NCBI GenBank assembly: GCA_035316325.1
Contig: DATHJB010000185.1
Span: 1 to 50,919 of the forward strand
Direction of reading: 5' to 3'
DNA: 50,919 nucleotides
Source of the DNA: Acidimicrobiales bacterium
Lineage (GTDB): Bacteria > Actinomycetota > Acidimicrobiia > Acidimicrobiales > VFJN01
Shown here in pieces: positions 6,701 through 14,141 of this stretch. The notes below the pieces were generated by a model that had not been told where the DNA came from, searched no databases, and worked only from the letters and a program-made list of their open reading frames with translations. A program made the translations under genes and the position numbers. Each line of letters starts with the position of its first letter. The first letter of the stretch is position 1.

Positions 6701-6965
6701 CGGTGCTCTCCTTGGTGAGCCTGTACACGGGCCGCTCGGTCGCGTGCCCGATGCCATCCACACCGGACCACTGGGGACGTCCCTGGCTGGTGTCCCAGAC
6801 GAACCCGACCCGCTCCAATCCGCCCGCCTCGATGGCGAGCTCGGCGTGCAGGTCCCCGGTGAGGGCGTCGAGCACTTTGGCGGCTTGGGTGCTGTGTGGC
6901 TGGGTGGGGTCGAGACCGGCGAGCACGTCGCCCACGACCCACAGAGCGTCCTCGTAGGCGGTCAC
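6693..6965 (-). CDS. Hypothetical protein
   Basis: 90 residues from a GTG at 6965 (GTGA overlap). A helical N terminus (YEDALWVVGDVLAGL) is followed by a beta-rich second half (GFVWDTSQGRPQW). No family recognised. Confidence 0.65.
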   Translation of the reverse strand: MTAYEDALWVVGDVLAGLDPTQPHSTQAAKVLDALTGDLHAELAIEAGGLERVGFVWDTSQGRPQWSGVDGIGHATERPVYRLTKESTDG

Positions 6966-7198
6966 TCGGGGACCTCATCGACCGGTCGTAGGCGGACTTC
7001 CCATCGGCAGCCGAGGACGTGCGCCCAGTAGTCGAGCATCGGCAGACTGACCCCGGTGCGAGTGCCCAGAAACTGGTTGACGTGCTTGGTCGAAGCGCCG
7101 GTACGGCGGGCGAACTCGGCCTGCGACAGATCCTGGCTGGCCATTTCCTCTCCGATGAGGTGAGCGAAGACGCCCATCAACGGCTCGTGGCGGCTCAC
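6962..7198 (-). CDS. Cro/C1-type HTH regulator
   Basis: 78 residues from a GTG at 7198 (GTGA overlap); an ATG at 7177 is an alternative start. The helix-turn-helix reads LSQAEFARRTGASTKHVNQF, followed by LPMLDYWAHVLGCRW, the typical final helix of an XRE domain. It probably represses or modulates an early promoter. It lies inside the operon rather than at a divergent switch. Confidence 0.8.
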   Translation of the reverse strand: MSRHEPLMGVFAHLIGEEMASQDLSQAEFARRTGASTKHVNQFLGTRTGVSLPMLDYWAHVLGCRWEVRLRPVDEVPE

Positions 7199-7587
7199 TG
7201 GGTGCCTCCCGGCGGGTCCTCGGTGTCTGGTGGGGCGGTGTCCTCCACAACGACCACGGCGGTCTGGTGCGGCACATTGAACCGGGCCGTCAGCACCGAG
7301 TAGCCCTCGATGGGGACGTCGCCCGTGTTCGTCATGTTGCGGTGCGTCGCCTGCATCGTGCGGCCCTTCCACAGCACCTTCGGTTGCGGGGCCTCGGCCT
7401 GTGCCTGCGCCAGTCGTTGTTCGTAGCGTGCGGTCAGCTGCTCCCGTAGTTCGCCCTCGGCGTCCAACTCGGCATCGCACAGGACGTCCATGACGGCGTC
7501 GGTGATGCCGTCGAGCGTCGGGACGATGTCGAGCTGGGAGCCGTACGCCTCCACGGCCGCTCGCACCTGGTCGCGGGTCGGGGTCAT
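7195..7587 (-). CDS. Hypothetical protein
   Basis: 130 residues from an ATG at 7587 (ATGA overlap). A helical N-terminal half contains a Gln/Ala-rich coiled segment (ARYEQRLAQAQAEA), followed by a beta-rich C-terminal half. No domain recognised. Confidence 0.65.
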   Translation of the reverse strand: MTPTRDQVRAAVEAYGSQLDIVPTLDGITDAVMDVLCDAELDAEGELREQLTARYEQRLAQAQAEAPQPKVLWKGRTMQATHRNMTNTGDVPIEGYSVLTARFNVPHQTAVVVVEDTAPPDTEDPPGGTQ

Positions 7588-7778
7588 CGGTCGGCCCACT
7601 TCGCCTTGATTGCGTCGGCTTCGCCGTCACGCCATGGACGGATGGTGCCGAGGTCGTTAACGTCGAACAGTGCTCCGGGTTCGTGCATCCCGGAGTGCTC
7701 CCAGGCGGGGCGCCCACACTCATCGCACGAGCTGAACGGCTGGCCCATCCACATGAAGCCGTGACTGGACACCGTCAC
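7584..7778 (-). CDS. Small hypothetical protein with CxxC
   Basis: 64 residues from a GTG at 7778 (GTGA overlap). SSCDECGRPAWEHSGMHEPG gives CxxC and histidines that could form a zinc site. Unknown function. Confidence 0.65.
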   Translation of the reverse strand: MTVSSHGFMWMGQPFSSCDECGRPAWEHSGMHEPGALFDVNDLGTIRPWRDGEADAIKAKWADR

Positions 7779-8230
7779 GCCGGCACCCCCTCAGCCAGTG
7801 CGGGTACCCGCCACTCCCCGAGGTACGCGGCCATGTCGACTTCGGCGGTCTGGTCCGCCATCGCGGCGATGTCGCCGGGGGTCGGGTAGGCGAGGTCGGG
7901 GACGTCGTCGGGGAGTGGCTCCCACGCCCAAGCGGGTGGCGGTCCCGGGTTGAAGTTGGCCGGGGTGTCGAGTCCGAGGTGCTGTTCCGCCGTCAGCTGG
8001 GTGCCGACGAGCACGCTGTTCTCCCAGCGGAGCTGCATGAGCTCGCGGTCGCGGGCCCGTCCGTTGCGTTGTTCGGCTTGGAGGTCGATGCGGACCTGCC
8101 GGTACTTCGACCCCAAGCTGCTGTTGGCGACAGCGAGGGCGGCGCAGACGCCGATGGCGAGGACAGCGACCGTGTAGGCGTAGAGGGTCTCGATGTCGTT
8201 GTGGGTGATGAAGTCGATGGGGTCGCTCAT
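7775..8230 (-). CDS. Single-pass membrane protein
   Basis: 151 residues from an ATG at 8230. After a short N terminus, one transmembrane helix (TLYAYTVAVLAIGVCAALAV) is followed by a charged coiled segment and an acidic, proline-rich cytoplasmic or extracytoplasmic tail. It is the first of a run of small membrane proteins (7.8-9.0 kb). Function unknown. Confidence 0.7.
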   Translation of the reverse strand: MSDPIDFITHNDIETLYAYTVAVLAIGVCAALAVANSSLGSKYRQVRIDLQAEQRNGRARDRELMQLRWENSVLVGTQLTAEQHLGLDTPANFNPGPPPAWAWEPLPDDVPDLAYPTPGDIAAMADQTAEVDMAAYLGEWRVPALAEGVPA

Positions 8231-8592
8231 CGTTCCGTTCCAGTGGTGGGGTCGTCGCTGGGCGATGGGTAGGAGGTGGCATCGGTATCGCTGGCCATCC
8301 ACACGCCGAGGACGCAGATGACGCCGTTGCCTGCGAGCACCGCGACCCAGCCGATGTTCGGGTCACGGACGAGGCCGATGGTCGACAGCGCAGCGAGGAC
8401 GCTGCCGCTGGCCATCAGCAGCCGGCCGAGCCACAGCACCACAGCGGGTCCGTAGCGGTCGACCAGGTCCTGTGGCTGGTTGCACCACGGGCAGTGCTCG
8501 GCGCCTACGGACCCGTCGTCGGGGTCAGGACCGAAGTCGCCCCAGTCGAGGGTGCGGCCATGCGGGCACTCGGTCGGCAGGGTGCGACTCAT
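8227..8592 (-). CDS. Two-helix membrane protein with zinc-ribbon-like N terminus
   Basis: 121 residues from an ATG at 8592. CPHG...CPWC near the N terminus may bind metal. Two hydrophobic helices follow (AVVLWLGRLLMASGSVLAAL and GWVAVLAGNGVICVLGVWM). Unknown function. Confidence 0.7.
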   Translation of the reverse strand: MSRTLPTECPHGRTLDWGDFGPDPDDGSVGAEHCPWCNQPQDLVDRYGPAVVLWLGRLLMASGSVLAALSTIGLVRDPNIGWVAVLAGNGVICVLGVWMASDTDATSYPSPSDDPTTGTER

Positions 8593-8657
8593 CGCTTGCC
8601 GATGCCGGCGTGGCCGTGGTCGCACGTGAAGTGCCACAGCACAGGGACGCCGCTCAC
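8589..8657 (-). CDS. 22-residue micro-ORF
   Basis: The GTG at 8657 overlaps the upstream stop as GTGA, and its TGA overlaps the next ATG as ATGA, so it fits exactly between two membrane-protein genes. It encodes MSGVPVLWHFT and CDHGHAGIGKR. The perfect coupling on both sides argues for a translated gene or coupling element. It is too short for family assignment. Confidence 0.55.
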   Translation of the reverse strand: MSGVPVLWHFTCDHGHAGIGKR

Positions 8658-9037
8658 CACAACCTCCGCAGGTAGGTCGGGGGCTGGGGCAGCTCGGGGA
8701 TGTCGTCCTCGGCTGCCCAGTCGTACTGCTCGACGTCGCCCTCCGGGTGCTCACCAGAGATGCGCTGCTCCAGTTGCTGCGCCGAGAACGCCACGTCCAT
8801 CGCGCCCTCCACGGCGGCGTCCTTGCGCTGGTACACCAGCTCCAGGTCGGCGCGGCGGTCACCGAGGATGAGGCCGCACACGAACCCAACGACGAGCCCC
8901 ACGCACACGGTCGTGGGCCACGGCCAAGTCATGAACGTCATCCACAGCACGGCGACCAGCAACAGGGCAGTGGCGCAGGCGGCAGCGACCACGAGCGTCT
9001 TCGTTGCCCTCGGTGGGGGTCTGCGGATGGCGGTCAT
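8654..9037 (-). CDS. Two-helix membrane protein
   Basis: 127 residues from an ATG at 9037. Two adjacent transmembrane helices (TLVVAAACATALLLVAVLWM and TTVCVGLVVGFVCGLILG) are followed by a cytoplasmic, partly coiled and acidic tail. It resembles small phage membrane proteins of unknown function. Confidence 0.7.
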   Translation of the reverse strand: MTAIRRPPPRATKTLVVAAACATALLLVAVLWMTFMTWPWPTTVCVGLVVGFVCGLILGDRRADLELVYQRKDAAVEGAMDVAFSAQQLEQRISGEHPEGDVEQYDWAAEDDIPELPQPPTYLRRLW

Positions 9038-9204
9038 GTCTCGACCTGCCACAGCACCGTGAACCGGACGGGCACCGTCGCCGGGCCGATCTGTCCGAAG
9101 CCCTCGCAGTCCTCGGCTCGATGCGGGCCTTCGTGGTCGCTGTTCTGGACGCAGTACAACAGGGTGTCCTCGTCGTAGGTAAACGAATCGACGCACTGGG
9201 CCAT
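9034..9204 (-). CDS. Small cysteine-containing hypothetical protein
   Basis: 56 residues from an ATG at 9204 that shares its A with the upstream stop (TGATG). The stop overlaps the next gene as ATGA. CVDSFTYDEDTLLYCVQ...HRAEDCEGFG shows spaced Cys/His residues. Function unknown. Confidence 0.6.
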   Translation of the reverse strand: MAQCVDSFTYDEDTLLYCVQNSDHEGPHRAEDCEGFGQIGPATVPVRFTVLWQVET

Positions 9205-9479
9205 CAGGCCAGCTCCTTGCCTTCGAGGTCGTGTTCAACAACGAACGGGCCGGGTCCGCCGTCGGGGTGCTGGCAGATGTTGACGATGTGCCCGCACACC
9301 TCACATCCGACGACGCCGGCGATGACGTCCTTCCGGGCCACCCGGCCGAGCGAGCCCGGGCAGCGGGTATCGAGACGCTGCAGCCGGGTGGATGGGCGCG
9401 GTGGGCGGCCGGTCACGAACTCGATGGCGAGAGCGCGGACGGTCGGCCAGTGGCGGCGCACCACAGTCGAGGCGGTCAC
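9204..9479 (-). CDS. Zinc-ribbon-like hypothetical protein
   Basis: 91 residues from a GTG at 9479 (GTGA overlap with the DpdA-like gene). The C terminus has CEVCGHIVNICQHPD; the N terminus is basic. Its position directly downstream of the DpdA-like gene could mean a linked role, but nothing in the sequence shows this. Confidence 0.65.
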   Translation of the reverse strand: MTASTVVRRHWPTVRALAIEFVTGRPPRPSTRLQRLDTRCPGSLGRVARKDVIAGVVGCEVCGHIVNICQHPDGGPGPFVVEHDLEGKELA

Positions 9480-10084
9480 GATGCACCTTCGAACAGGGTG
9501 GGTTCGTGGGCCCAGCGGAGCCAGCGCAGGAGTTGGGGGAGGTTGTGGTCCGGGCCGAAGGCGAGGAACGTGCCGTCGACGGAGTCGCAGCCGAGCGCAG
9601 CGGCGTAGCGGAGGCGGCGTAGCGAGTTGACGCGGCCCATGTGCACCCACAGTCCGCGGGCCTTGGCCTCAGCGACGAGAGCGCGTGCCTCAACCCCGAG
9701 CTTCCACGGGGTGTCGCCACCGATGAACACGGCCGAGCACGGGGGGAAGGAGGTGGCGCCGTTCTGGAGGACGTAGGCCGTGCGGTAGCCGCGGTTGCGG
9801 GCGGCGCCGTGCCAGCGTGCCCAGCGTTCGTTCGTGGCTTGGGCGTCGGCCACTACGTCGGGGACGACCACGAAGAGGCAGTCGGCGGCCAGGTGCTGAT
9901 GGCGGTCGAGGGTGGCGAGCCAGCGTTCCGGGGTCCAGCGTGCGGCGAAGCAGCCGTTGTCGATCGCCCACCGGGTGCCGTCGACGACCCGGTTGCCGGC
10001 GTCGGGGGTAACCATCTGGCCGAGAAGTCCGGTGGCCATGGCGTCACGTACCTGCGGGCCGGAGGCTGTGGCGAGGTACAGCAC
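9476..10084 (-). CDS. dpdA: DpdA-like (TGT-fold) DNA guanine transglycosylase
   Basis: 202 residues. Conserved blocks line up with tRNA-guanine transglycosylases: AIDNGCF (compare DSGGF), VVPDVV, FIGGDTPWKLG (compare the substrate-binding GG loop), and HMGRVNS followed by GCDSVDGT (compare LMGVG and VDMFDCV, where the Asp is the nucleophile). The C-terminal zinc motif of true TGTs is missing, and the protein is about half their length, as in short phage DpdA-like proteins. Such enzymes exchange guanine in DNA for a 7-deazaguanine and protect phage DNA from restriction. The neighbouring YhhQ-type transporter supports this. A tRNA-directed activity remains possible. Confidence 0.75.
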   Translation of the reverse strand: MLYLATASGPQVRDAMATGLLGQMVTPDAGNRVVDGTRWAIDNGCFAARWTPERWLATLDRHQHLAADCLFVVVPDVVADAQATNERWARWHGAARNRGYRTAYVLQNGATSFPPCSAVFIGGDTPWKLGVEARALVAEAKARGLWVHMGRVNSLRRLRYAAALGCDSVDGTFLAFGPDHNLPQLLRWLRWAHEPTLFEGAS

Positions 10085-10586
10085 GACGTGCCCACCAGAC
10101 GAGGGGCCAGGCGACGGCGACCATGACCACCTTGCCGACGACGTTGCCGGTCAGGTGGTCGAGGCTCCCGAAGGCCAGCGTGAGGAACAGGGCGGAATCG
10201 ACGACCGCGCCGACCGTGTTGGACAGCGCAACGGCTGAAGGCCAGTGGCGGCGTCGGAGAGGCTCGTACACAGCAAGGTCGGCCAGTTCGCTGTCAGCGA
10301 ACGCCAGGGCCGAGGCGACAGCGATCGGGGCGTGGCCGCCGGGGATGCGGTCGGCGTCCTCGATCACGTACGACAGCAGCGCCCCGGCGGCGATGCCGGC
10401 CAGCACCAGGCGTCGGCCACCCCGCTCATGCAGGGCGTCACGGAGACCGAACGCCAGCCCGGCGAAGTACACCCCAGCCGGGGCTTCCAGCCCGAAGCCG
10501 ATGGGGACGATGCCGTAGCGGGCGAGCGCCCAGTTGGCGCCGGCCACCGTGGCGACAAACGCGGCGAACAGGATGAGGCGGGTCAC
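10044..10586 (-). CDS. yhhQ: YhhQ/VUT-family 7-deazaguanine precursor transporter
   Basis: 180 residues with about five to six hydrophobic helices. The signature segments are GVYFAGLAFGLRDALHERGG and DSALFLTLAF, typical of VUT-family (YhhQ) proteins, which import queuosine precursors such as preQ0 and preQ1. It overlaps the DpdA-like gene by 41 nt, so the two are translated together. The likely role is to supply the free deazaguanine base for exchange into phage DNA. No preQ0 biosynthesis genes (folE, queD, queE, queC) were recognised in the window, which fits a salvage route. Confidence 0.85.
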   Translation of the reverse strand: MTRLILFAAFVATVAGANWALARYGIVPIGFGLEAPAGVYFAGLAFGLRDALHERGGRRLVLAGIAAGALLSYVIEDADRIPGGHAPIAVASALAFADSELADLAVYEPLRRRHWPSAVALSNTVGAVVDSALFLTLAFGSLDHLTGNVVGKVVMVAVAWPLVWWARRAVPRHSLRPAGT

Positions 10587-11092
10587 GACGCACCGGCCCT
10601 ACGGAGGAACCCGCGCTCACGGGCCCAGGCACCGTGACGGTGGATGTGGCGATGGCAGCCGGTGCCGCAGACATCGAGCGTGTTCCACGCCTCGTCGCTG
10701 GACCCGGGCCCGCGGGGGATGATGTGGTGCCGGTCGGTCGGCCGTCCCTTACACACACCGGGGATGGCGGCTTCGCAGACGTCGGCCAGCGGCTCGTCGG
10801 GTCGGGCGCGGCCGGGGGCGTTCCACCGCTTGTTCGTCGGGGACGTCGGCCGCATCCGTTTGCGTCCCTGGCCTTCCGGTGGGGGCCAGGGGGTCAGCTC
10901 GCTACCCACCGGGGTGACCGTGACGAGGCCGTCAGCGAACGACGGGCCGGTCGTGCCGTGGCCGGGGCCGCGCTGGTAGTAGCTCGCCCCGGTGGAGTCC
11001 TTCGCCCGCCAGCCACGGGACTTCAACCAGCGCAGCGAGACGATGCGGTTGGCTGAACCGACCGACATGCCAACCTCGAGAACGGCGGTCAC
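10583..11092 (-). CDS. HNH endonuclease-like protein
   Basis: 169 residues from a GTG at 11092 (GTGA overlap; GTG at 11095 also possible). The C terminus has a compact HNH core: CEAAIPGVCKG, RHHIIPRG, then CHRHIHRHG. The N-terminal half is basic and of unknown fold. It may be a nicking or recombination nuclease, or a selfish element next to the transporter gene. Confidence 0.75.
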   Translation of the reverse strand: MTAVLEVGMSVGSANRIVSLRWLKSRGWRAKDSTGASYYQRGPGHGTTGPSFADGLVTVTPVGSELTPWPPPEGQGRKRMRPTSPTNKRWNAPGRARPDEPLADVCEAAIPGVCKGRPTDRHHIIPRGPGSSDEAWNTLDVCGTGCHRHIHRHGAWARERGFLRRAGAS

Positions 11093-11337
11093 CACCCCAC
11101 CCCCTTCGCCGCCAGCTGCTCGCCGTAGTCGCTTCGGCCGCCGAGGTGCGTGTACCGGTAGCGCTCACCGGCTGGCATCGGGTCGACCGGCAGGTTCAGC
11201 AGGAACCGGTAGAGGTCGATGGCGCAGCCGGGGCAGAAGTCGAGGCCGCGGCGCCGCTCCCACCGGTCGTCCGTCGAGTCCACGTAGCCGCAGCGGTCGC
11301 ACGCGAACTCCCACGTCGGAATCTCGCGGGCAGTCAC
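11089..11337 (-). CDS. Zinc-ribbon hypothetical protein
   Basis: 82 residues from a GTG at 11337 (GTGA overlap). CDRCGY and CPGCAIDLYRFL form two CxxC knuckles about 22 residues apart, a rubredoxin-like zinc ribbon. Unknown function. Confidence 0.7.
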   Translation of the reverse strand: MTAREIPTWEFACDRCGYVDSTDDRWERRRGLDFCPGCAIDLYRFLLNLPVDPMPAGERYRYTHLGGRSDYGEQLAAKGVGW

Positions 11338-11555
11338 GACCCGTCCAGGCTCTCGTCGACACCGGCTTTCAGCGCTTCCCACTCGGCCTCGGTCTTGTCG
11401 ACGCCCGTCACACAGATGGGCTCCTCGTAGCAACCGAAGGCGCAGATGCCGGCGGGGTCGTGGCCGGGCAGCTTGAACGACCGCCGGAAGTAGGGGCACG
11501 TGTCGTAGTCGGGGAACTCGACGTCGCCGTCTTCAATCCACCTCGGCTCGCTCAC
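11334..11555 (-). CDS. Small four-cysteine hypothetical protein
   Basis: 73 residues from a GTG at 11555 (GTGA overlap). Four cysteines (DTCPY, GICAFGCYEEPICV) suggest a metal or Fe-S site. Acidic overall. It directly follows the ERF gene. Unknown function. Confidence 0.65.
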   Translation of the reverse strand: MSEPRWIEDGDVEFPDYDTCPYFRRSFKLPGHDPAGICAFGCYEEPICVTGVDKTEAEWEALKAGVDESLDGS

Positions 11556-12310
11556 TTCGCCCCCTTCTCTGCGTGGTCGGCCATGTACTTGGCCTCAGCG
11601 TCGAACCCTGTAGGCGCCGGGTCGGGGCCAGGACCGGCGACGGTCGGCCCTGACCCGTCATCGGTGGCGGTCAGCTCCGCGAGGTAGGCGAGCGCGGCCT
11701 CGGCCTGCTTGGCGGTGAGACGGTCAGGCTCCGGGAGGTTCTGCTTCCTCGACCACTCCTGCAGCGGTGGCCACTGCTCGGCGGTCAGACCGGCGATGGC
11801 CTGCTTGACCGCGACGATCTGGGCCTTCGCTGCAGCGGGTTCGGCGCTACGGGCATCGGCCTCGTGCGTGGTGCCGTCGGCGTCGTCGACCGGGTCCGAG
11901 ATCTGGAACGTCTGCAGCAGGGCGTACTTCATGGCCTGGGTGAGGCACTTGTTGCCGCCCTTGTCCGAGTTGTCCCGGCCGATAGCGAGGATGGGGCCGA
12001 TGACGATCTTGTCCTCGATGCCGCCCGGGCCGTAGACGTCGTACTCGATCTCCTCGACGACGTCGGTCCACGGCTTGGCGTTGACCATCAACTCGCGCAG
12101 ATCGAAGGAGATGACGCGGGGGGTGAACAGGACGCCGTGGCGGGCGAACAGCTCCTGGGTGTGCGGGGTGATCTGGTCGATGCCCCGGTACCGGTAGCCG
12201 CCCTGCTTCGGGTCGGCCTGGCCGCCCTTCTCGATCGACGGCAGGTCACGCATCACCCGGCACAGGGCCTCGATGACATGCGCCGCCTTCGGCTCTTCGG
12301 TGGCGCTCAC
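11552..12310 (-). CDS. erf: ERF-family single-strand DNA annealing protein
   Basis: 252 residues. The N-terminal 160 residues match the ERF superfamily: SIEKGGQ, GYRYRGIDQI, a beta-rich core with GPILAIGRDNSDKGG and the helix QAMKYALLQTF. The C-terminal third is a helical Ala-rich segment and an acidic, proline-rich tail. ERF proteins anneal complementary single strands during phage recombination and genome circularisation. It is the only recombination protein of this type in the window, and no matching exonuclease was recognised. Confidence 0.9.
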   Translation of the reverse strand: MSATEEPKAAHVIEALCRVMRDLPSIEKGGQADPKQGGYRYRGIDQITPHTQELFARHGVLFTPRVISFDLRELMVNAKPWTDVVEEIEYDVYGPGGIEDKIVIGPILAIGRDNSDKGGNKCLTQAMKYALLQTFQISDPVDDADGTTHEADARSAEPAAAKAQIVAVKQAIAGLTAEQWPPLQEWSRKQNLPEPDRLTAKQAEAALAYLAELTATDDGSGPTVAGPGPDPAPTGFDAEAKYMADHAEKGAK

Positions 12311-12471
12311 GACTGCTCCCCTTGCGGCAGGACGCCCTCAACCATGTGGTTGCGGTACGCCTCGGTGGCTTCGTCAAGGACCGGCGACGAGAACCAGGCC
12401 TTGCAGTAGCAGCGCACGAACCCTCCGTCGGGATGACGCAGGCAGGCTTCGGCTACTCCGTGGAGGGCCAT
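12307..12471 (-). CDS. Small hypothetical protein
   Basis: 54 residues from an ATG at 12471 that shares its A with the upstream stop. A CYCKAWF segment and a histidine (RHPDGGFVRC) are present. The stop overlaps the ERF start as GTGA. Unknown function. Confidence 0.55.
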   Translation of the reverse strand: MALHGVAEACLRHPDGGFVRCYCKAWFSSPVLDEATEAYRNHMVEGVLPQGEQS

Positions 12472-12692
12472 CACGACGTCACCTGACCGTCGGGCCACCA
12501 CACGACGATTTCGTCGTCGCGGGCCTCGACCCTGCAGGCGTCGTCGTAGCTGCGCCGGCCCTCGGGCATGTCCAGCAAGGCCCAGTCGATGGCCTTCCGG
12601 ACATCGGAGACGCACGCTCCCCGGTCGACTGGGGCCGGGACCACGTACTCGTGGCGGGTCGTGGTAACGGTGCGCTTCGAGACGGTGCTCAC
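12471..12692 (-). CDS. Hypothetical protein
   Basis: 73 residues from a GTG at 12692 (GTGA overlap). A beta strand, a helix (VSDVRKAIDWALLDM) and a beta hairpin (DEIVVWWPDGQV) suggest a small alpha/beta fold. Unrecognised. Confidence 0.6.
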   Translation of the reverse strand: MSTVSKRTVTTTRHEYVVPAPVDRGACVSDVRKAIDWALLDMPEGRRSYDDACRVEARDDEIVVWWPDGQVTS

Positions 12693-12946
12693 AGCCCCGC
12701 CCCCCACCACGTCGGGTCGTAGCCGATGGGCACGTCGTCCTCCATGAGCGGGTCGCGTTCGGACTCGTCGTCCTGCCACTCCCCTGCGGCGACGGTGTCG
12801 GGATGCAACGGGACCTCCGCGTCGTAGCGGGCCTTATCCGCGCGGCACTGCGCGTCCGTGGGCCGGCGTGGGCCGCGCTCCGTCATCCACGTGGCGTCCG
12901 CGAGCTCGGCCCGCAGGTTCGCCAGGTACTGGTCGTGGGCGGTCAC
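12689..12946 (-). CDS. Acidic hypothetical protein
   Basis: 85 residues from a GTG at 12946 (GTGA overlap). A helical N terminus (YLANLRAELADATWM) and a strongly acidic second half (ESERDPLMEDDVP). No domain recognised. Confidence 0.6.
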   Translation of the reverse strand: MTAHDQYLANLRAELADATWMTERGPRRPTDAQCRADKARYDAEVPLHPDTVAAGEWQDDESERDPLMEDDVPIGYDPTWWGAGL

Positions 12947-13329
12947 GAGTCACCCCGCAGCCGGTGCAACTGGCGGAGCGTCTCGGCGGCGCTTGACTCG
13001 TCGTCGACGACGAACCAGCCGACGTCGCGGTCGTGGGCGTAGTTGCCGAGCGGAACCTCACCGAGGTCGATGACGATGCTCAGGGCGTCCTGCGTCTCCC
13101 GGTGCAGCTGGCTCGCCCGGTCCTGCTGCTCTCTCGTGAAGTGCAGGTCGCCGTCGGCATCTTTGAACAGGACCCACGCGAGGATGCGGGCGATGTCGCC
13201 TTCGACGTCGCTGTTGCCGTAGGGGCGCTTCGGGTCAATCTCGGGAGCGCCGTACTCGCAGTCGTTCCACCCCACGTAGGCCGCACGGAGCAGACGCAAG
13301 TGGTCGTGGGTGAGGGTGAAGCGCTTCAC
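12943..13329 (-). CDS. Hypothetical protein
   Basis: 128 residues from a GTG at 13329 (GTGA overlap). Alpha-helical with acidic surfaces; it starts VKRFTLTHDHLRLLRAAYVG. The overall look is of a phage-specific protein common in actinophages, but I cannot name it. Confidence 0.65.
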   Translation of the reverse strand: MKRFTLTHDHLRLLRAAYVGWNDCEYGAPEIDPKRPYGNSDVEGDIARILAWVLFKDADGDLHFTREQQDRASQLHRETQDALSIVIDLGEVPLGNYAHDRDVGWFVVDDESSAAETLRQLHRLRGDS

Positions 13330-13634
13330 GTCGCACTCCCCCGGTCGACCGGCACGACAGTTCCATCGGCTTCGATGACGACCTCGAGCCCGCACCACAT
13401 GCAGTCCCCCGTCAACCGGTCGGTATCGAGGGTCACAGCCCAGCGGAGGTTGAGCTGGTGACGGCAGTTCGACTGCTTCCACAGCTGGCCTTCGGCGTCG
13501 CCCTCAGCGACCAACTCGGCGAGCTGCACCGGATCGAGGTAGACGACCATGGGCTCGTGGTCCGTGGGCAGGGTGAGCACGAACGGCTTGTCGGGGAACA
13601 GCAGCGTGGTGTCGAAGGAGAGGGTGGGCCTCAT
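13326..13634 (-). CDS. Hypothetical protein with CxxC
   Basis: 102 residues from an ATG at 13634 (ATGA overlap with a 37-residue membrane ORF). CRHQLNLRW and CMWCGLEV provide three cysteines and a histidine that may bind zinc. Function unknown. Confidence 0.65.
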   Translation of the reverse strand: MRPTLSFDTTLLFPDKPFVLTLPTDHEPMVVYLDPVQLAELVAEGDAEGQLWKQSNCRHQLNLRWAVTLDTDRLTGDCMWCGLEVVIEADGTVVPVDRGSAT

Positions 13635-13744
13635 CGCGCCATCACCCAGAGGAAGGCGACGAAGCCGAAGACGAGCACGGCGGTCAGGGCGACGTCCGGC
13701 CATGTGATGCCCGACTCGGCAGCGGCGAACAACAGGGCGGTCAC
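13631..13744 (-). CDS. 37-residue single-pass membrane protein
   Basis: The GTG at 13744 overlaps the upstream stop as GTGA, and the TGA overlaps the next ATG as ATGA. The product is mainly one hydrophobic helix (VALTAVLVFGFVAFLWVMAR). The exact coupling on both sides supports it as a real micro-gene. Confidence 0.6.
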   Translation of the reverse strand: MTALLFAAAESGITWPDVALTAVLVFGFVAFLWVMAR

Positions 13745-14067
13745 GACTCACCGCCGACGTAGATGTCCTCGAAGCGGAAGGTGTGCGGGGAGCGGGCGAA
13801 CGGCAGCGACTTGAGGCCGCACACCCTCTCGTCCTCGATGAGGGCGAGCACGGTACAGCCCTGCACCTTCTCCCAGCAGTCGACGTTGCACGCCTGCAAG
13901 ACGCCTTCGATGAACCGGTAGCAGGACCGGCCACCGCGCAGGTCGTAGCCGCCGGCGCCCTGGGCGCTGCCGCCATAGTCCAGATGGACCATCGCGGTGA
14001 AGATGCCGTGGTCCTCAGGACCGAGCTGGGTGGACTCGATGCGAGCGATGCGTTCCTCGGTTGCCAT
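13741..14067 (-). CDS. Hypothetical protein
   Basis: 108 residues from an ATG at 14067 with GAGG about 8 nt upstream. It contains several cysteines (VLQACNVDCWEKVQGC) and a beta-rich C terminus. It is the first gene after the 14.1-14.6 kb hairpin region, so a new transcript could begin or be processed just upstream. Confidence 0.65.
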   Translation of the reverse strand: MATEERIARIESTQLGPEDHGIFTAMVHLDYGGSAQGAGGYDLRGGRSCYRFIEGVLQACNVDCWEKVQGCTVLALIEDERVCGLKSLPFARSPHTFRFEDIYVGGES

Positions 14068-14141
14068 ACGATGTACCTCGTTCCGGGACCCCGGCGACCT
14101 GCGCTCCACGCACTCGGTCGTCGGGGTTTCTTGTTGTCAGG

